A stretch of DNA of 64,000 bases. Source: Micromonospora inyonensis. Its GTDB lineage: Bacteria; Actinomycetota; Actinomycetes; Mycobacteriales; Micromonosporaceae. Under the pieces are notes generated by a model. The model was not told the DNA's origin. It was given only the letters and a program-made list of their open reading frames with translations, and did no database searches. A program made the position numbers and the translations under genes. The stretch covers positions 558,001 to 622,000 of the forward strand of contig NZ_FMHU01000002.1 of NCBI RefSeq assembly GCF_900091415.1. The letters are read 5' to 3'. This document shows positions 27,501-28,326 of this stretch, piece after piece. Each line of letters starts with the position of its first letter. Within the stretch, counting starts at the first letter, position 1.

Positions 27501-27953
27501 GATGATCGTCCGGGTCTTCACGATGTGCGCCGCCGCCTCCACCGGCAGGAAGAACGCCATCGCGAACGCGACCGCCAACTCCGTCATCATGAAGATGAAC
27601 ATGACCAGCGCCTGACGATCCGTCAGCTCCATCTGGTTCAGGAAGCCCCGCATCGCCTGGGCCACGCCGACCTTCACGTCGGCGACCCCGTCCAACAACT
27701 CCACGAACGGAGCCGTCTGCGCCACGAACCGGTCGTAGACCTCACCCTCGCCCGCCGCCCGAACCGCCTTGATCGCCTGGGCCAGCTCCGGAACCAACAG
27801 GGCCCGCACCCGATCCGCCAGCACCTCCAACGCGTTCAGGTCGTACGCCAACACCGGCAGATTCGACCGGTGCAACCGCATCCCGGTGAACGCCTCCAAC
27901 GCCCGCTTCGACGACTCACTGAGCCCAACGGAAGGAACGGCAGCCTCAGCCAT
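1..27953 (-). CDS. Giant modular WD40/papain-fold protein with CpnT-like N-terminus (3' end outside window)
   Basis: A single frame is open from the ATG at 27953 to the left edge: 9,317 codons and no stop, so the product is at least ~1 MDa. The ATG follows a GGAAGGGGGAAGG ribosome binding site. Module order, N to C: CpnT/WXG100-like region (residues 1-~330), Pro/Ala linker, papain-like domain 1, helical domain, propellers 1-2, two winged helices, propeller 3, region R, propellers 4-6, papain-like 2, helical domain, propeller 7, region R, propellers 8-9, papain-like 3, propeller 10, two winged helices, region R (cut). Many actinobacterial giant proteins start with such an N-terminus and carry Tox-PL toxin domains; secretion by a type VII system is inferred, and no such genes lie in the window. 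The long plus-strand and other minus-strand frames here are shadows. It could be a polymorphic toxin, a surface recognition protein or an intracellular conflict protein. Confidence 0.9.
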   Translation of the reverse strand, partial: MAEAAVPSVGLSESSKRALEAFTGMRLHRSNLPVLAYDLNALEVLADRVRALLVPELAQAIKAVRAAGEGEVYDRFVAQTAPFVELLDGVADVKVGVAQAMRGFLNQMELTDRQALVMFIFMMTELAVAFAMAFFLPVEAAAHIVKTRTIIQTILRSSMVRAAASSTAIQMLFMPGSSLLAQISMLADGLMPGVDWAQVGKQALYGLAVAGVTTAAGPALGRFAGVVGGGLAKFEVSDATRNLLTSLMMVPVSEIGLEVVGDIAASYIVDGTYDPSGLGMAVISGALSGSGELGASGAGAAARRVAVGLGFNPTRPRWNMPAGTGFTADGRPVAPVTPAPSTYQPEVDDPAGAGSGGPAPVPVPLVSAPALSPPAPAAPAAPEPMPVPAWSTPDLPVPSWSVPNFSVPTVPPVPVPEWVAVAGAPVVEQWQRFQRELVDHYGGLLAGTGQARQFLAALPVPVKQVFTEWAATRQDDPAVPAFLSQIGLPATALTGQYLTGVRDQAVARITEALAGSVTTGGPIPAAVRPEQVVAALPAEFDRQALRAAVHLAAQHHIDQYLTTGTPATATLPDGVVRPGSAQVPGDAYVPGAPGLPGGAALPTAVGTSGSAGVPGGSGAAAVPSDAVRAAVVRDVRTHVDRSLDAILGTTPLPTAPLTVPPSVLPAAASSPSAAQVNAVADVVRQVVTDLPARVTAASIPDTTAPDTAPSPVEAPASRRTDVPTVPATPEQHTAAAASLAQTQFSALADQYDVEPARHDTLAKSFQEDWVDGYHQVLAQATATLGTPATPGTPVMPSTAGTPDAVGVRSTVPGGAPLRVDSTPNHHHASDTASVSDLSVFSDDMFSRDSDFNDTMTVSDVSSLDEPAGGGPAQPDGSRDPSTLTHHTDVAAPAPSTATPPQQPPPPPDVAVAAGRGDVPLPSQMSAVEVSVRFGWLGGVNPGRGGDYATNCVLTAIGTDMSLADRAGWTVPPEVKLPVVWLQRYAGRPLVEVADYDAVVAVMAAAEPGARGVLVMTGEDGTIQHAVNVVHADDGRVVFLDGQRGGLARGPARPARLRFVGTTDGVGVPRSPSMVGDAATVTVPEHRDLAGMDGAARPPSLPSLPVGLVRSDAWDRLFTQVIEVARVEVTASLGERISAPSAVDVRGYLHHEFDRIVGRTDLAERAGLSEADVDTLRQALAARGTSVPHLTRALLHLMSEAFAVNITVPPAESGYHDNDGVAGPWHRRTVALNLPATPVTPGPAVVQATASTPDRGEVWTELVAPPASTPDGTGQPAAPHPSPAFPTVAPLSERLPDVATWRSLDDGSATLRAYLETVRLGDAAGLAGLPAVPGGRVAANDDPEAVTATSVGELSGRLGRVEAAELDQPVGQAPTDAATPSAVVSPQLLTGHTDAVSAVTSWQETPGEWRVASADEDGTVRIWDATTGRQVHTLQGHTHGVMALTSWQETPGQWRVASASRDQTVRIWDPTTGRQVHTLQGHTNTVSALTSWQETPGQWRVASASTDETVRIWDPATGRQVQTLRGHTGWVLALTSWQEAPGEWRVASASEDETVRIWDATTGRLLQTWEGHTSGVSALTSWQETPGEWRVASASWDGTVRIWDATTGRLLETLEGHTDGALALTSWQETPGQRRVAAADGNGTVRIWDPATGRQVHTLEGHTGSVFALTSWQAGSGGRVLVSAGTDQTVRLWPLSDAAGLAGLPAVPGGRVAANDDPEAVTATSVGELSGRLGRVEAAELDQPVGQAPTDAATPSAVVSPQLLTGHTGQVLAVTSWQEAPGEWRVASAGEDETVRIWDPTTGRQVQTWEDRTRVNALTSWQEAPGRWRVASANWDGTVRIWDATTGRQVQTWQDRTRVNALTSWQEAPGRWRVASADEDETVRIWDPTTGRLLQTWEDHTDEVSALTSWQEAPGQWRVASAGEDETVRIWDATTGRLLQTLQGHTDEVTALTSWEEAPGQWRVASASWDGTVRIWDATTGRLLQTLEGHTDGALALTSWQETPGQRRVAAADGNGTVRIWDPATGRQVQILEGHTGSVYALTSWQAGSGGRVLVSAGEDQTVRLWPLSDAAGLAGLPAVPDGRVAGSGNLGDWATHQGPDIDWQPSLAPSPAVTRTDADTLHTGDTLHHPAHEPPTTPAPLHPDQPQPQPTAGSRRVSDPAEARALFDQHAGHLATTTRQRDDLRYWWHALIDHMDDNGIITASESALAEATSTPRRAVHDRIGALRGIGLLQLVQEGRGRVAARYGVSDPGQPRQAPVPGPALGPDRPQGEDPSWLDHGGTLPMSGPAPASPAGTGLPGLPGPLDDPDAPTASSWPAGWAEPGWPVPGMGVTDGHGAAMSTDFDQPGIDDQASDGGNLGDWATYEVDPAGSLDVDPADLLYLLEAVGTEPDPAPQPMDPPRPQAPPGPTSWSPPNGDQPSQSPGTQSFPPGPGMQDPAPQSPMSGPAPAPPAGTGLPGLSGPLDDPDAPTASSWPAVARTDAGTLHTGDTLHHPAHEPPTTPAPLHPDQPQPQPTAGSRRVSDPGEARALFDQHAGHLATTTRQRDDLRYWWHALIDHMDDNGIITASESDLAEATSTPRRTVHDRIGALRGIGLLQLVQEGRGRVAARYGVSDPGQPRQAPVPGPALGPDRPQGEDPSWLDHGGTLPMSGRPVPASSAGTGLPGLPGLPGPLDDPDAPTASSWPTGPVPGIGVTDGHGAATSDDFGQPSIDNQAGDGSGNLGDWATHQGPDMDWQPSLAPSPAGNDPEAVTATSVGELSGRLGRVEAAAMEVDQPVGQAPTDAATPPAVVSPQLLTGHTGTVWASTSWQETPGQWRVASAGRDLTVRIWDPATGRQVHTLEGHTGPVSALTSWQETPGQWRVASASSDRTVRIWDPATGRQVHTLEGHTGTVLALTSWQETPGQWRVASASADRTVRIWDPTTGRQVHTLEGHTNVVRALTSWQEAPGQWRVASAGRDLTVRIWDPATGRQVQTLEGHTSGVEALTSWQETPGQWRVASASADRTVRIWDPTTGRQVHTLEGHTNVVRALTSWQETPGQWRVASAGRDLTVRIWDPTTGRQIQTLEGHTGPVFALTSWQTGSGGQVLVSAGHDATVRLWPLSDAAGRAGLPAGPGGRVAAGNDPEAVTVASGEPFLTVRGVASAAGDAEAVVVYPDGVGAEVDPRGLSVVAQRQAVTDAEAWSARASERTDRPAAVLLDEAQGRGGVWRVVLAFADRGPEGVLDLVARLLDGGLGVSVPAAAVVELSPYGADPRVEPSTLVRVAALRAARNQSGAVAIRARYVAGAVARSVPEGLTPTDFSGRDTFAGGALLWEFQARPMRPGEARAAVFWREVAGLAGEHAPYLLPTDRRWARFGQRAASYMRNWVFPPVPSSGLGRWRVVELRQAELHGESVASATPDVGPVGWVPDGARVFVVGVPQSRPVHPGAVVSTLFDTFLNSALPPVESGLREPVYVVVHGFGGLASPVVLAHVAEDDLWPVRMGEMVTGQPPVGIREVSNLAEAEGWTRVRAELPTIAAAVRPGGAAEAWRAREAELTVALPDVTVTDPVAVDLSDPDTDGTVGVRAHRRMGERVGQLAALGERLVQHTHGWVDEAAGTDRLDLRLEAWARHPDNQRLVTALPPTRLTDEVEGLIAEQIERVWAAAAAPVTGSPRGDATVPDAVRDVLRAVYLAAWAFSRAPDRPVVLHALDGRQYVDLSRVRSQNGEEFTRFLADHGGDVALLWSADGPLEQVGRLRENLGVPLLPERVNVVGRVPDLPEQRRAELFSAVNAFGLARQWLEDQIRLLPAPAAVSQGQTGVTTPPPAPTPPVGNGRVVHEWVAGPQGVAPVGGQPSAGGLPEWMHRGDRRGEGLLCLLDSLAQTLNAVRPGAYPGFDNEETRATALLNLMEQRLGSDHVVIQDLRSGRGADVYSGGFLNELAEFFQVRVQVVEQGDDRGWYGHPVVGRDGNTPLLLVEFVSPGSGGRLGPSAEEMGTFYPLFVDDVHASALGGAATFTGHLIQRWEALGRSHADRIDRLQAAERALPPATDRGQDDSQERSVLDGLSRRYLNGMRDLRLARQSQDISEYVPSVSDTAALSGRLGRVEAAAAELDQHLGQVGAGAATPSVDVVDGVEFRTLEGHTRAVEAVTSWQGESGPRVASAGGWDRTVRIWDAVTGEELLTLRGHTSAVRAVTSWQGESGPRVASASRDRTVRIWDAVTGEELLTLEGHTSAVRAVTSWQETPGQWRVASASEDRTVRIWDAVTGEELRTLEGHTDWVRAVTSWQAGSDWRVASASEDRTVRIWDPVTGEELRTFEGHTDTVGAVTSWQTGSDWRVASASRDRTVRIWDPVTGEELLTFEGHTDTVGAVTSWQTGSDWRVASASRDRTVRIWDPVTGEELLTFEGHTDTVGAVTSWQDDSGRRVVVSAGDDQTVRLWSLPDGAAGPAGLPAVPGGRVAGSGNLGDWATHQGPDMDWQPSLAPSPAGNDPDPVTATSVVELTDQFGQIGTAAAERGQHLGQVGAGAATPSVDVVDGVEFRTLEGHTRAVEAVTSWQGESGPRVASAGGWDQTVRIWDAVTGEELLTLEGHTSAVRAVTSWQGESGPRVASASEDRTVRIWDAVTGEELLTLEGHTSAVWAVTSWQAGSDWRVASASRDRTVRIWDPVTGEELLTLEGHTSAVRAVTSWQETPGQWRVASASEDRTVRIWDAVTGEELRTLEGHTDWVRAVTSWQAGSDWRVASASRDRTVRIWDPVTGEELLTLEGHTDTVGALTSWQAGSDWRVASASEDRTVRIWDAVTGEELRTLRDHTGQVHAVTSLRGESGRRVVVSASGDRTVRLWPLPDGAAGPAGLPAMPGGRVAGSGNLGDWATHQGPDMDWQPSLAPSPAGNDPDPVTATSVVELTDQFGQIGTAAAERGQHLGQVGAGAATPSVDVVDGVEFRTLEGHTRAVEAVTSWQGESGPRVASAGGWDQTVRISDAVTGEGLLTLEGHTHMVMAVTSWQGESGPRVASASRDRTVRIWDAATGEELLTLRGHTNTVWALASWQAGSDWRIASASRDRTVRIWDAATGEELLTLEGHTDPVEALASWQAGSDWRIASASRDRTVRIWDAATGEELLTLEGHTDTVEALASWQAAPGQWRVASASEDQTVRIWDAATGEELLTLEGHTNPVRAVTSWQAGSDWRVASASADHTVRIWDAATGEELLTLEGHTNPVEAVTSWQAGSDWRVASASADHTVRIWDAATGEELLTLEGHDGAVWALTSLQGESGRRVLVSGSADRTVRLWSLSDGAAGPAGLPAGPVHPGDDSESVGSDSSADVAGEAGRGDVLLPLLPSQMSAVEVSVRFGWLGGVNPGRGGDYATNCILTAIGTDMSLADRAGWTVPPEVTLPVVWLQRYAGRPLVEVADYDAVVAVMAAAEPGARGVLVMTGEDGTIQHAVNVVHADDGRVVFLDGQSGGLARGPARPARLRFVATTDGVGVPRSPSTVGDAATVTVPEHRDLAGMDGAARPPSLPSLPVGLVRSDAWDRLFTQVIEVARVEVTASLDERISAPSAVDVRGYLHHEFDRIVGRTDLAERAGLSEADVDTLRQALAARGTSVPHLTRALLHLMSEAFAVNITVTPAESGYHDNDGVAGPWHRRTVALNLPATPVTPGPAVVPTTASTPDRGEVWTELVAPPASTPDRTGQPAAPHPSPAFPTVAPLSERPPDVATWRSLDDGPATLRAYLETVRLGDAAGLAGLPAVPGGRVAANDDPEAVTATSVGELGGRLARVEAAAAELDQHVGQAPTGAGTPLATVSPQLLTGHTDAVLALTSWQETPGQRRGASADEDGTVRIWDATTGRQVHTLEGHTDEVTALTSWQETPGQWRVASASWDQTVRIWDAATGRLLHTLEDHTNEVTALTSWQETPGQWRVASASWDQTVRIWDATTGRLLHTLEDHTNEVTALTSWQETPGQWRVASASWDQTVRIWDATTGRLLQTWEDHTDGVLALTSWQETPGQWRVASASADWTVRIWDATTGRQVQTLRGHTDGVSALTSWEETPGQWRVASASADETVRIWDPATGRPVHTLQGHTGPVFALTSWQAGSGGRVLVSAGEDQTVRLWPLSDAAGLAGLPAVPGGQVAAGNDPEAVTVASGEPFLTVRGVASAAGDAEAVVVYPDGVGAEVDPQGLSVVAQRQAVTDAEAWSARASERTNRPAAVLLDEAQGRGGVWRVVLAFADRGPEGVRDLVARLLDGGLGVTVPAAAVIELSPYGADPRVEPSTLVRVAAMRAERGQSGAVAVRARYVAGAVARSVPEGLTPTDFSGRDTFAGGALLWEFQARPMRPGEARAAVFWREVAGLPGEHAPYLLPTDRRWARFGQRAASYMRNWVFPPVPSSGLGRWRVVELRQAELHGESVASATPDVGPVGWVPDGARVFVVGVPQSRPVHPGAVVSTLFDTFLNSALPPVESGLREPVYVVVHGFGGLASPVVLAHVAEDDLWPVRMGEMVTGQPPVGIREVSNLAEAEGWTRVRAELPTIAAAVRPGGAAEAWRAREAELTVALPDVTVTDPVAVDLSDPDTDGTVGVRAHRRMGERVGQLAALGERLVQHTHGWVDEAAGTDRLDLRLEAWARHPDNQRLVTALPPTRLTDEVEGLIAEQIERVWAAVVAPVTGSPRGNTTVPDAVRDVLRAVYLAAWAFSRAPDRPVMLHTLDGRQYVDLSSVRSQNGEEFTRFLADHGGDVALLWSADGPLEQVGRLRENLGVPLLPEQVNVVGRVPDLPEQQRAELFSAVNAFGLARQWLEDQIRLLPAPAAVSQGQTGVTTPPPAPTPPAGDGQVVHEWVAGPQGVAPVGGQPSAGGLPEWMHRGDRRGEGLLCLLDSLAQTLNVLRPGAYPGFDNEETRARTLLNLMEQRLGSDHVVIRDLRSGRGADVYSNGFLNEFAESFQVRVQVVEQGNDRRWYGHPVVGRDGNTPLMLVEFVSPGSGGRLGPSAEEMGTFYPLFVDDVHASALGGAATFTGHLIQRWEALGRGHEQRVDRLGTAERALPPATDRGQNDSQERSVLDALSRRYLDGMRDLRLARQSHDISQYVRSVSDLTALTGRLGQVEAAAAELDQHLRQAGAGAATPPADVVNGVEFQTLEGHTSTVLALTSWQAAPGQWRVASASTDQTVRIWDAVTGEELLTLEGHTDTVGAVTSWQAAPGQWRVASASTDQTVRIWDAVTGEELLTLEGHTDWVWAVTSWQAAPGQWRVASASTDETVRIWDAVTGEELLTLEGHTDWVWAVTSWQAGSDWRVASASADRTVRIWNAATGEELQTLEGHTDTVGAVTSWQAAPGQWRVASASTDQTVRIWDAVTGEELLTLEGHTNPVGAVTSWQAAPGQWRVASASTDQTVRIWDAVTGEELLTLEGHTNPVGAVTSWQAAPGQWRVTSASEDRTVRIWDAVTGEELLTLEGHDGAVEAVASLQDDSGRRVVVSAGWDRTVRLWSLPDGAAGPAGLSAVPNGQVAAGNDPDPVTATSGVELTDQFGRIGTAAAERGQHLGQVGAGAATPSVDVVDGVEFLTLEGHTRAVEAVTSWQETPSQWRVASASWDRTVRIWDAATGRQVHTLQGHTGPVLALTSWQEAPGQWRVASASWDQTVRIWNAATGEELQTLQGHTSAVWAVTSWQAGSDWRVASASEDQTVRIWNAATGEELQTLQGHTSAVRAVTSWQGESGPRVASASEDHTVRIWDAVTGEELLTFEGHTDWVRAVTSWQAGSDWRVASASEDQTVRIWDAVTGEELLTFEGHTNPVRAVTSWQAGSDWRVASTSEDQTVRIWDAVTGEELLTFEGHTSEVWAVTSLQGESGRRVLVSGSADRTVRLWSLPDGAAGPAGLPAVPVHPGDDSESVGSDSSADVAGEAVPGDVLLPLLPSQMSAVEVSVRFGWLGGVNPGRGGDYATNCVLTAIGTDMSLADRAGWTVPPEVTLPVVWLQRYAGRPLVEVADYDAVVAVMAAAEPGARGVLVMTGEDGTIQHAVNVVHADDGRVVFLDGQRGGLARGPARPARLRFVATTDGVGVPRSPSMVGDAATVTVPEHRDLAGMDGAAQPDSTDPADFREGQSSEPVGAGSGEQTVQVSAAEVAAAREDLIGRWEAVVVGHAARMDLVGPSERRTDVLAGLVDRYLDAMDLSRAWASRTVDAYVRSLPADNLGELGVRLGEVEAAAAELDQHLGQAPTGAGTPPAVVSPQLLTGHTDAVSALTSWQETPGEWRVASADEDGTVRIWDATTGRQVQTWEDHTGGVLALTSWEETPGEWRVASASTDRTVRIWNPATGRQDTLQGHTNTVSALTSWEEAPGQWRVASASTDRTVRIWNPATGRQVQTLVGHTGGVLALTSWQEASGQWRVASAGMDQTVRIWDATTGRLLQTWEDHTNEVPALTSWQAGSDWRVASASWDGTVRIWDATTGRLLQTWEGHTDGALALTSWQETPGQRRVAAADGNGTVRIWDPATGRQVQILEGHTGSVYALTSWQAGSGGRVLVSAGEDQTVRLWPLSDAAGLAGLPAVPDGRVAGSGNLGDWATHQGPDIDWQPSLAPSPAVTRTDADTLHTGDTLHHPAHEPPTTPAPLHPDQPQPQPTAGSRRVSDPAEARALFDQHAGHLATTTRQRDDLRYWWHALIDHMDDNGIITASESALAEATSTPRRAVHDRIGALRGIGLLQLVQEGRGRVAARYGVSDPGQPRQAPVPGPALGPDRPQGEDPSWLDHGGTLPMSGPAPASPAGTGLPGLPGPLDDPDAPTASSWPAGWAEPGWPVPGMGVTDGHGAAMSTDFDQPGIDDQASDGGNLGDWATYEVDPAGSLDVDPADLLYLLEAVGTEPDPAPQPMDPPRPQAPPGPTSWSPPNGDQPSQSPGTQSFPPGPGMQDPAPQSPMSGPAPAPPAGTGLPGLSGPLDDPDAPTASSWPAVARTDAGTLHTGDTLHHPAHEPPTTPAPLHPDQPQPQPTAGSRRVSDPGEARALFDQHAGHLATTTRQRDDLRYWWHALIDHMDDNGIITASESDLAEATSTPRRTVHDRIGALRGIGLLQLVQEGRGRVAARYGVSDPGQPRQAPVPGPALGPDRPQGEDPSWLDHGGTLPMSGRPVPASSAGTGLPGLPGLPGPLDDPDAPTASSWPTGPVPAFLTVRGVASAAGDAEAVVVYPDGVGAEVDPRGLSVVAQRQAVTDAEAWSARASERTDRPAAVLLDEAQGRGGVWRVVLAFADRGPEGVLDLVARLLDGGLGVSVPAAAVIELSPYGADPRVEPSTLVRVAALRAARNQSGAVAIRARYVAGAVARSVPEGLTPTDFSGRDTFAGGALLWE
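780..1062 (-). other. Winged-helix-like domain 4
   Basis: DNA essentially identical to domain 2 (20115-20397). It is followed directly by region R copy 3 without the propeller found at the homologous place. Confidence 0.6.
1870..2155 (-). other. Winged-helix-like domain 3
   Basis: DNA essentially identical to domain 1 (21205-21490) at offset 19,335. The in-frame GTG of RRVSDPAEA is at 2148-2150. Same HTH-like centre and wing. Confidence 0.6.
2390..3330 (-). repeat. WD40 propeller 10 (7 blades)
   Basis: Seven WD motifs. Variable y1y2/x residues N to C: DA/S, GG/L, NT/S, GG/L, NE/P, DG/L, GS/Y. From 2738 downward the DNA is a near-identical copy of propeller 2 and what follows it (offset 19,335). 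Confidence 0.9.
3380..3700 (-). other. Helical stalk before propeller 10
   Basis: Reads LIGRWEAVVVGHAARMD, then DVLAGLVDRYLDAMDLSRAW and LGVRLGEVEAAAAEL. It is a diverged relative of the stalk that ends region R (LIQRWEALGRSHADRID, then VLDGLSRRYLNGMRDLRLA). A probably coiled-coil stalk thus precedes this propeller too. Confidence 0.5.
3885..4285 (-). other. Papain-like (Tox-PL type) domain 3
   Basis: Residues ~7890-8023. Triad Cys7920 (4194-4196), His7993 (3975-3977) and Asp8009 (3927-3929), spacing as in copies 1 and 2. The following linker differs from the other copies: the helical domain is absent. Confidence 0.75.
4395..5345 (-). repeat. WD40 propeller 9 (7 blades)
   Basis: Seven WD motifs. 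Variable y1y2/x residues N to C: RA/E, GP/L, SA/W, SA/R, DW/R, NP/R, SE/W. It mixes RQVHT-type and EELQT/EELLT-type D-strands, as if assembled from blades of two lineages. Confidence 0.9.
5535..6622 (-). repeat. WD40 propeller 8 (8 blades)
   Basis: Eight WD motifs. Variable y1y2/x residues N to C: ST/L, DT/G, DW/W, DW/W, DT/G, NP/G, NP/G, GA/E (with GHD). Neighbouring blades form near-identical pairs. Confidence 0.9.
6700..9565 (-). repeat. Region R, copy 2
   Basis: Second in-frame copy of the ~950-residue region, 8,982 bp from copy 1, followed by propeller 8. The Cys of LLCLLDS (7401-7403) and the GTFYPLF end are kept. Differences are scattered single bases, for example in the stalk near 6730-6780. 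Confidence 0.7.
9640..10585 (-). repeat. WD40 propeller 7 (7 blades)
   Basis: Seven WD motifs. Variable y1y2/x residues N to C: DA/L, DE/T, NE/T, NE/T, DG/L, DG/S, GP/F. The two adjacent NE/T blades (10100-10370) are almost identical over 135 bp. Confidence 0.9.
11040..11440 (-). other. Helical domain following papain-like domain 2 (copy 2)
   Basis: Near-identical in DNA to 24235-24640. It differs at a few codons, for example around 11355 and 11127. It precedes a Pro-rich linker and propeller 7, as copy 1 precedes propeller 1. Confidence 0.6.
11590..11990 (-). other. Papain-like (Tox-PL type) domain 2
   Basis: Residues ~5322-5455. Triad Cys5352 (11898-11900), His5425 (11679-11681) and Asp5441 (11631-11633), with the same 73- and 16-residue spacings as in copies 1 and 3. 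Differences include NCIL for NCVL and GQSGG for GQRGG. Confidence 0.75.
12100..13185 (-). repeat. WD40 propeller 6 (8 blades)
   Basis: Eight WD motifs rather than seven. Variable y1y2/x residues N to C: RA/E, HM/M, NT/W, DP/E, DT/E, NP/R, NP/E, GA/W (with GHD). The second blade carries SEIRTV-equivalent DNA, a single-base variant giving RISDAVTG for RIWDAVTG, so its Trp is lost. Confidence 0.85.
13450..14395 (-). repeat. WD40 propeller 5 (7 blades)
   Basis: Seven WD motifs. Variable y1y2/x residues N to C: RA/E, SA/R, SA/W, SA/R, DW/R, DT/G, GQ/H. The linker to propeller 4 (about 14400-14650) is nearly identical to that before propeller 6 (13190-13440). Confidence 0.9.
14660..15605 (-). repeat. 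WD40 propeller 4 (7 blades)
   Basis: Seven WD motifs, blades of 44 codons, using the EELLT/EELRT variant of the D-strand instead of RQVQT. Variable y1y2/x residues N to C: RA/E, SA/R, SA/R, DW/R, DT/G, DT/G, DT/G. The three adjacent DT/G blades are nearly identical in DNA, suggesting recent blade duplication or conversion. Confidence 0.9.
15690..18547 (-). repeat. Region R, copy 1 (~950 residues, unknown function)
   Basis: Starts after propeller 3 with AEAVVVYPDGVGAEVDP. It continues through VYVVVHGFGG and FTRFLADHGGDVALLWS to a segment with GEGLLCLLDSLAQTL (Cys3857, codon 16383-16385) and EEMGTFYPLFVDD. It ends in a helical stalk (LSGRLGRVEAAAAELDQHL). The Cys-containing segment faintly recalls an OTU/C-type cysteine peptidase whose terminal His is Phe (TFY). 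The DNA repeats at 6700-9565 (offset 8,982) and at 1-544 (offset 18,003). Confidence 0.7.
18615..19570 (-). repeat. WD40 propeller 3 (7 blades)
   Basis: Seven WD motifs at exact 135-bp spacing. Variable y1y2/x residues N to C: GT/W, GP/S, GT/L, NV/R, SG/E, NV/R, GP/F. This whole propeller is missing from the equivalent place in the C-terminal super-repeat (junction at 544/545). Confidence 0.9.
20115..20397 (-). other. Winged-helix-like domain 2
   Basis: A second copy about 1.09 kb C-terminal of the first. It differs from copy 1 by a few residues (DPGEA for DPAEA, SDLAEA for SALAEA, RRTVHDR for RRAVHDR). The linker between copies is Pro/Gly/Asp-rich with repeated PLDDPDAPTASSWP and DWATYEVDP segments. 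Confidence 0.6.
21205..21490 (-). other. Winged-helix-like domain 1
   Basis: Residues ~2155-2250, from RRVSDPAEARALFDQHAGH to AARYGVSDPGQ. The core has a helix (WWHALIDHMDDNG), a helix-turn-helix-like ASESALAEATSTPRRAVHDR, and a wing (LLQLVQEGRGRVAARYGV). It resembles MarR/GntR-type winged helices. Flanked by Pro/Gly-rich linkers. DNA binding is not implied; such folds also mediate protein contacts. Confidence 0.6.
21735..22680 (-). repeat. WD40 propeller 2 (7 blades)
   Basis: Seven WD motifs. Variable y1y2/x residues N to C: GQ/L, then two blades one codon shorter with DRTRVNA in place of GHT..V.A, then DE/S (with DHT), DE/T, DG/L, GS/Y. The last two blades and the closing blade are almost identical in DNA to those of propeller 10 (2390-2740). 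Confidence 0.9.
22845..23800 (-). repeat. WD40 propeller 1 (7 blades)
   Basis: Seven WD motifs, six TVRIWD and a closing TVRLWPL, at 44-45 codon spacing, so one seven-bladed propeller. In the frame GHT-y1-y2-V-x-A(L/V)TSWQ the variable residues y1y2/x read, N to C: DA/S, HG/M, NT/S, GW/L, SG/S, DG/L, GS/F. The DG blade has Ala for the Val after y2. Confidence 0.9.
24235..24640 (-). other. Helical domain following papain-like domain 1 (copy 1)
   Basis: Residues ~1105-1240, running from DRLFTQVIEVARVEV through AERAGLSEADVDTLRQALA to MSEAFAVNITVP. Predicted mostly helical with a helix-turn-helix-like centre. A near-identical copy lies at 11040-11440. I do not recognise the family. The third papain-like domain lacks this partner. 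Confidence 0.6.
24790..25190 (-). other. Papain-like (Tox-PL type) domain 1
   Basis: Residues ~922-1055. Candidate triad Cys951 (in ATNCVLTAIG, codon 25101-25103), His1024 (in IQHAVNVV, 24882-24884) and Asp1040 (in FLDGQ, 24834-24836). The NC...HA.N...DGQ order fits the papain-fold toxin/glutamine deamidase family. Family members deamidate or cleave target proteins. Activity here is inferred from the conserved triad only. Confidence 0.75.
25200..26959 (-). other. Pro/Ala-rich linker with acidic Ser/Asp stretch in the giant protein
   Basis: Residues ~331-917. The first part is Pro/Ala/Val-rich low complexity with repeated PVP motifs. A helical part of ~200 residues follows, then more PGT/PGG repeats. 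A Ser/Asp-rich acidic patch (near 25380-25480, with SDLSVFSDD and FSRDSDF) lies just before the first papain-like domain. Probably a flexible spacer; no enzymatic motif seen. Confidence 0.6.
26960..27953 (-). other. N-terminal CpnT/WXG100-like domain of the giant protein
   Basis: Residues 1-~330. A helical region of ~110 residues is followed by a strongly hydrophobic stretch (about 115-137, with FIFMM and AVAFAMAFFLPVEAA). Amphipathic and hydrophobic helices run to ~300, ending in a Gly/Ser-rich segment. This layout is what I know from the N-termini of actinobacterial CpnT-like and other giant exported toxins. There is no classical cleavable signal peptide. The assignment rests on overall pattern, not on a catalytic motif. 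Confidence 0.6.
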
Positions 27954-28102
27954 CGCGGACACCTTCCCCCTTCCTGCGAACCTGGGACTCAGCACGAATC
28001 AGTCAGCGGCGCTGACCACCCACTCAACCCGCGACCATACCCACGTTTACCTCATAGCTCCAGACGGCTGCGGTCCACCGAATGCCTGCCCGCCCGCGCG
28101 GA

Positions 28103-28255
28103 TCAGCCGGGCGTACCGCCGCTCATGTCCGGAACCAACTCCGCGCGGGTGGCGGCGAGGTTCTCCCCCGACACGGCGACAGAGCCCACCATCTCGCACT
28201 GGAAGTCAGGGCGGCGCATCTCGGCGACCAGTTCCTCGTCGCCCAACACGCTCAT
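28103..28255 (-). CDS. Small 50-residue protein upstream of the giant gene
   Basis: ATG at 28253-28255, preceded by AGAGGAGGGTGATCGGG, a strong ribosome binding site with good spacing; TGA at 28103-28105. The product starts MSVLGDEELVAEMRRPDFQC and ends in MSGGTPG. It has one Cys, is acidic in the first half, and has no membrane segment. It lies 149 bp upstream of the giant gene on the same strand. It looks like a translated small gene, possibly a leader/precursor-type peptide or partner of the giant protein. I do not recognise a family. Confidence 0.55.
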   Translation of the reverse strand: MSVLGDEELVAEMRRPDFQCEMVGSVAVSGENLAATRAELVPDMSGGTPG

Positions 28256-28326
28256 CCCGATCACCCTCCTCTGGTTACCTCACGGCCGACCGTGGCGGCG
28301 GTTCACCACCCCGACACCACACACGT

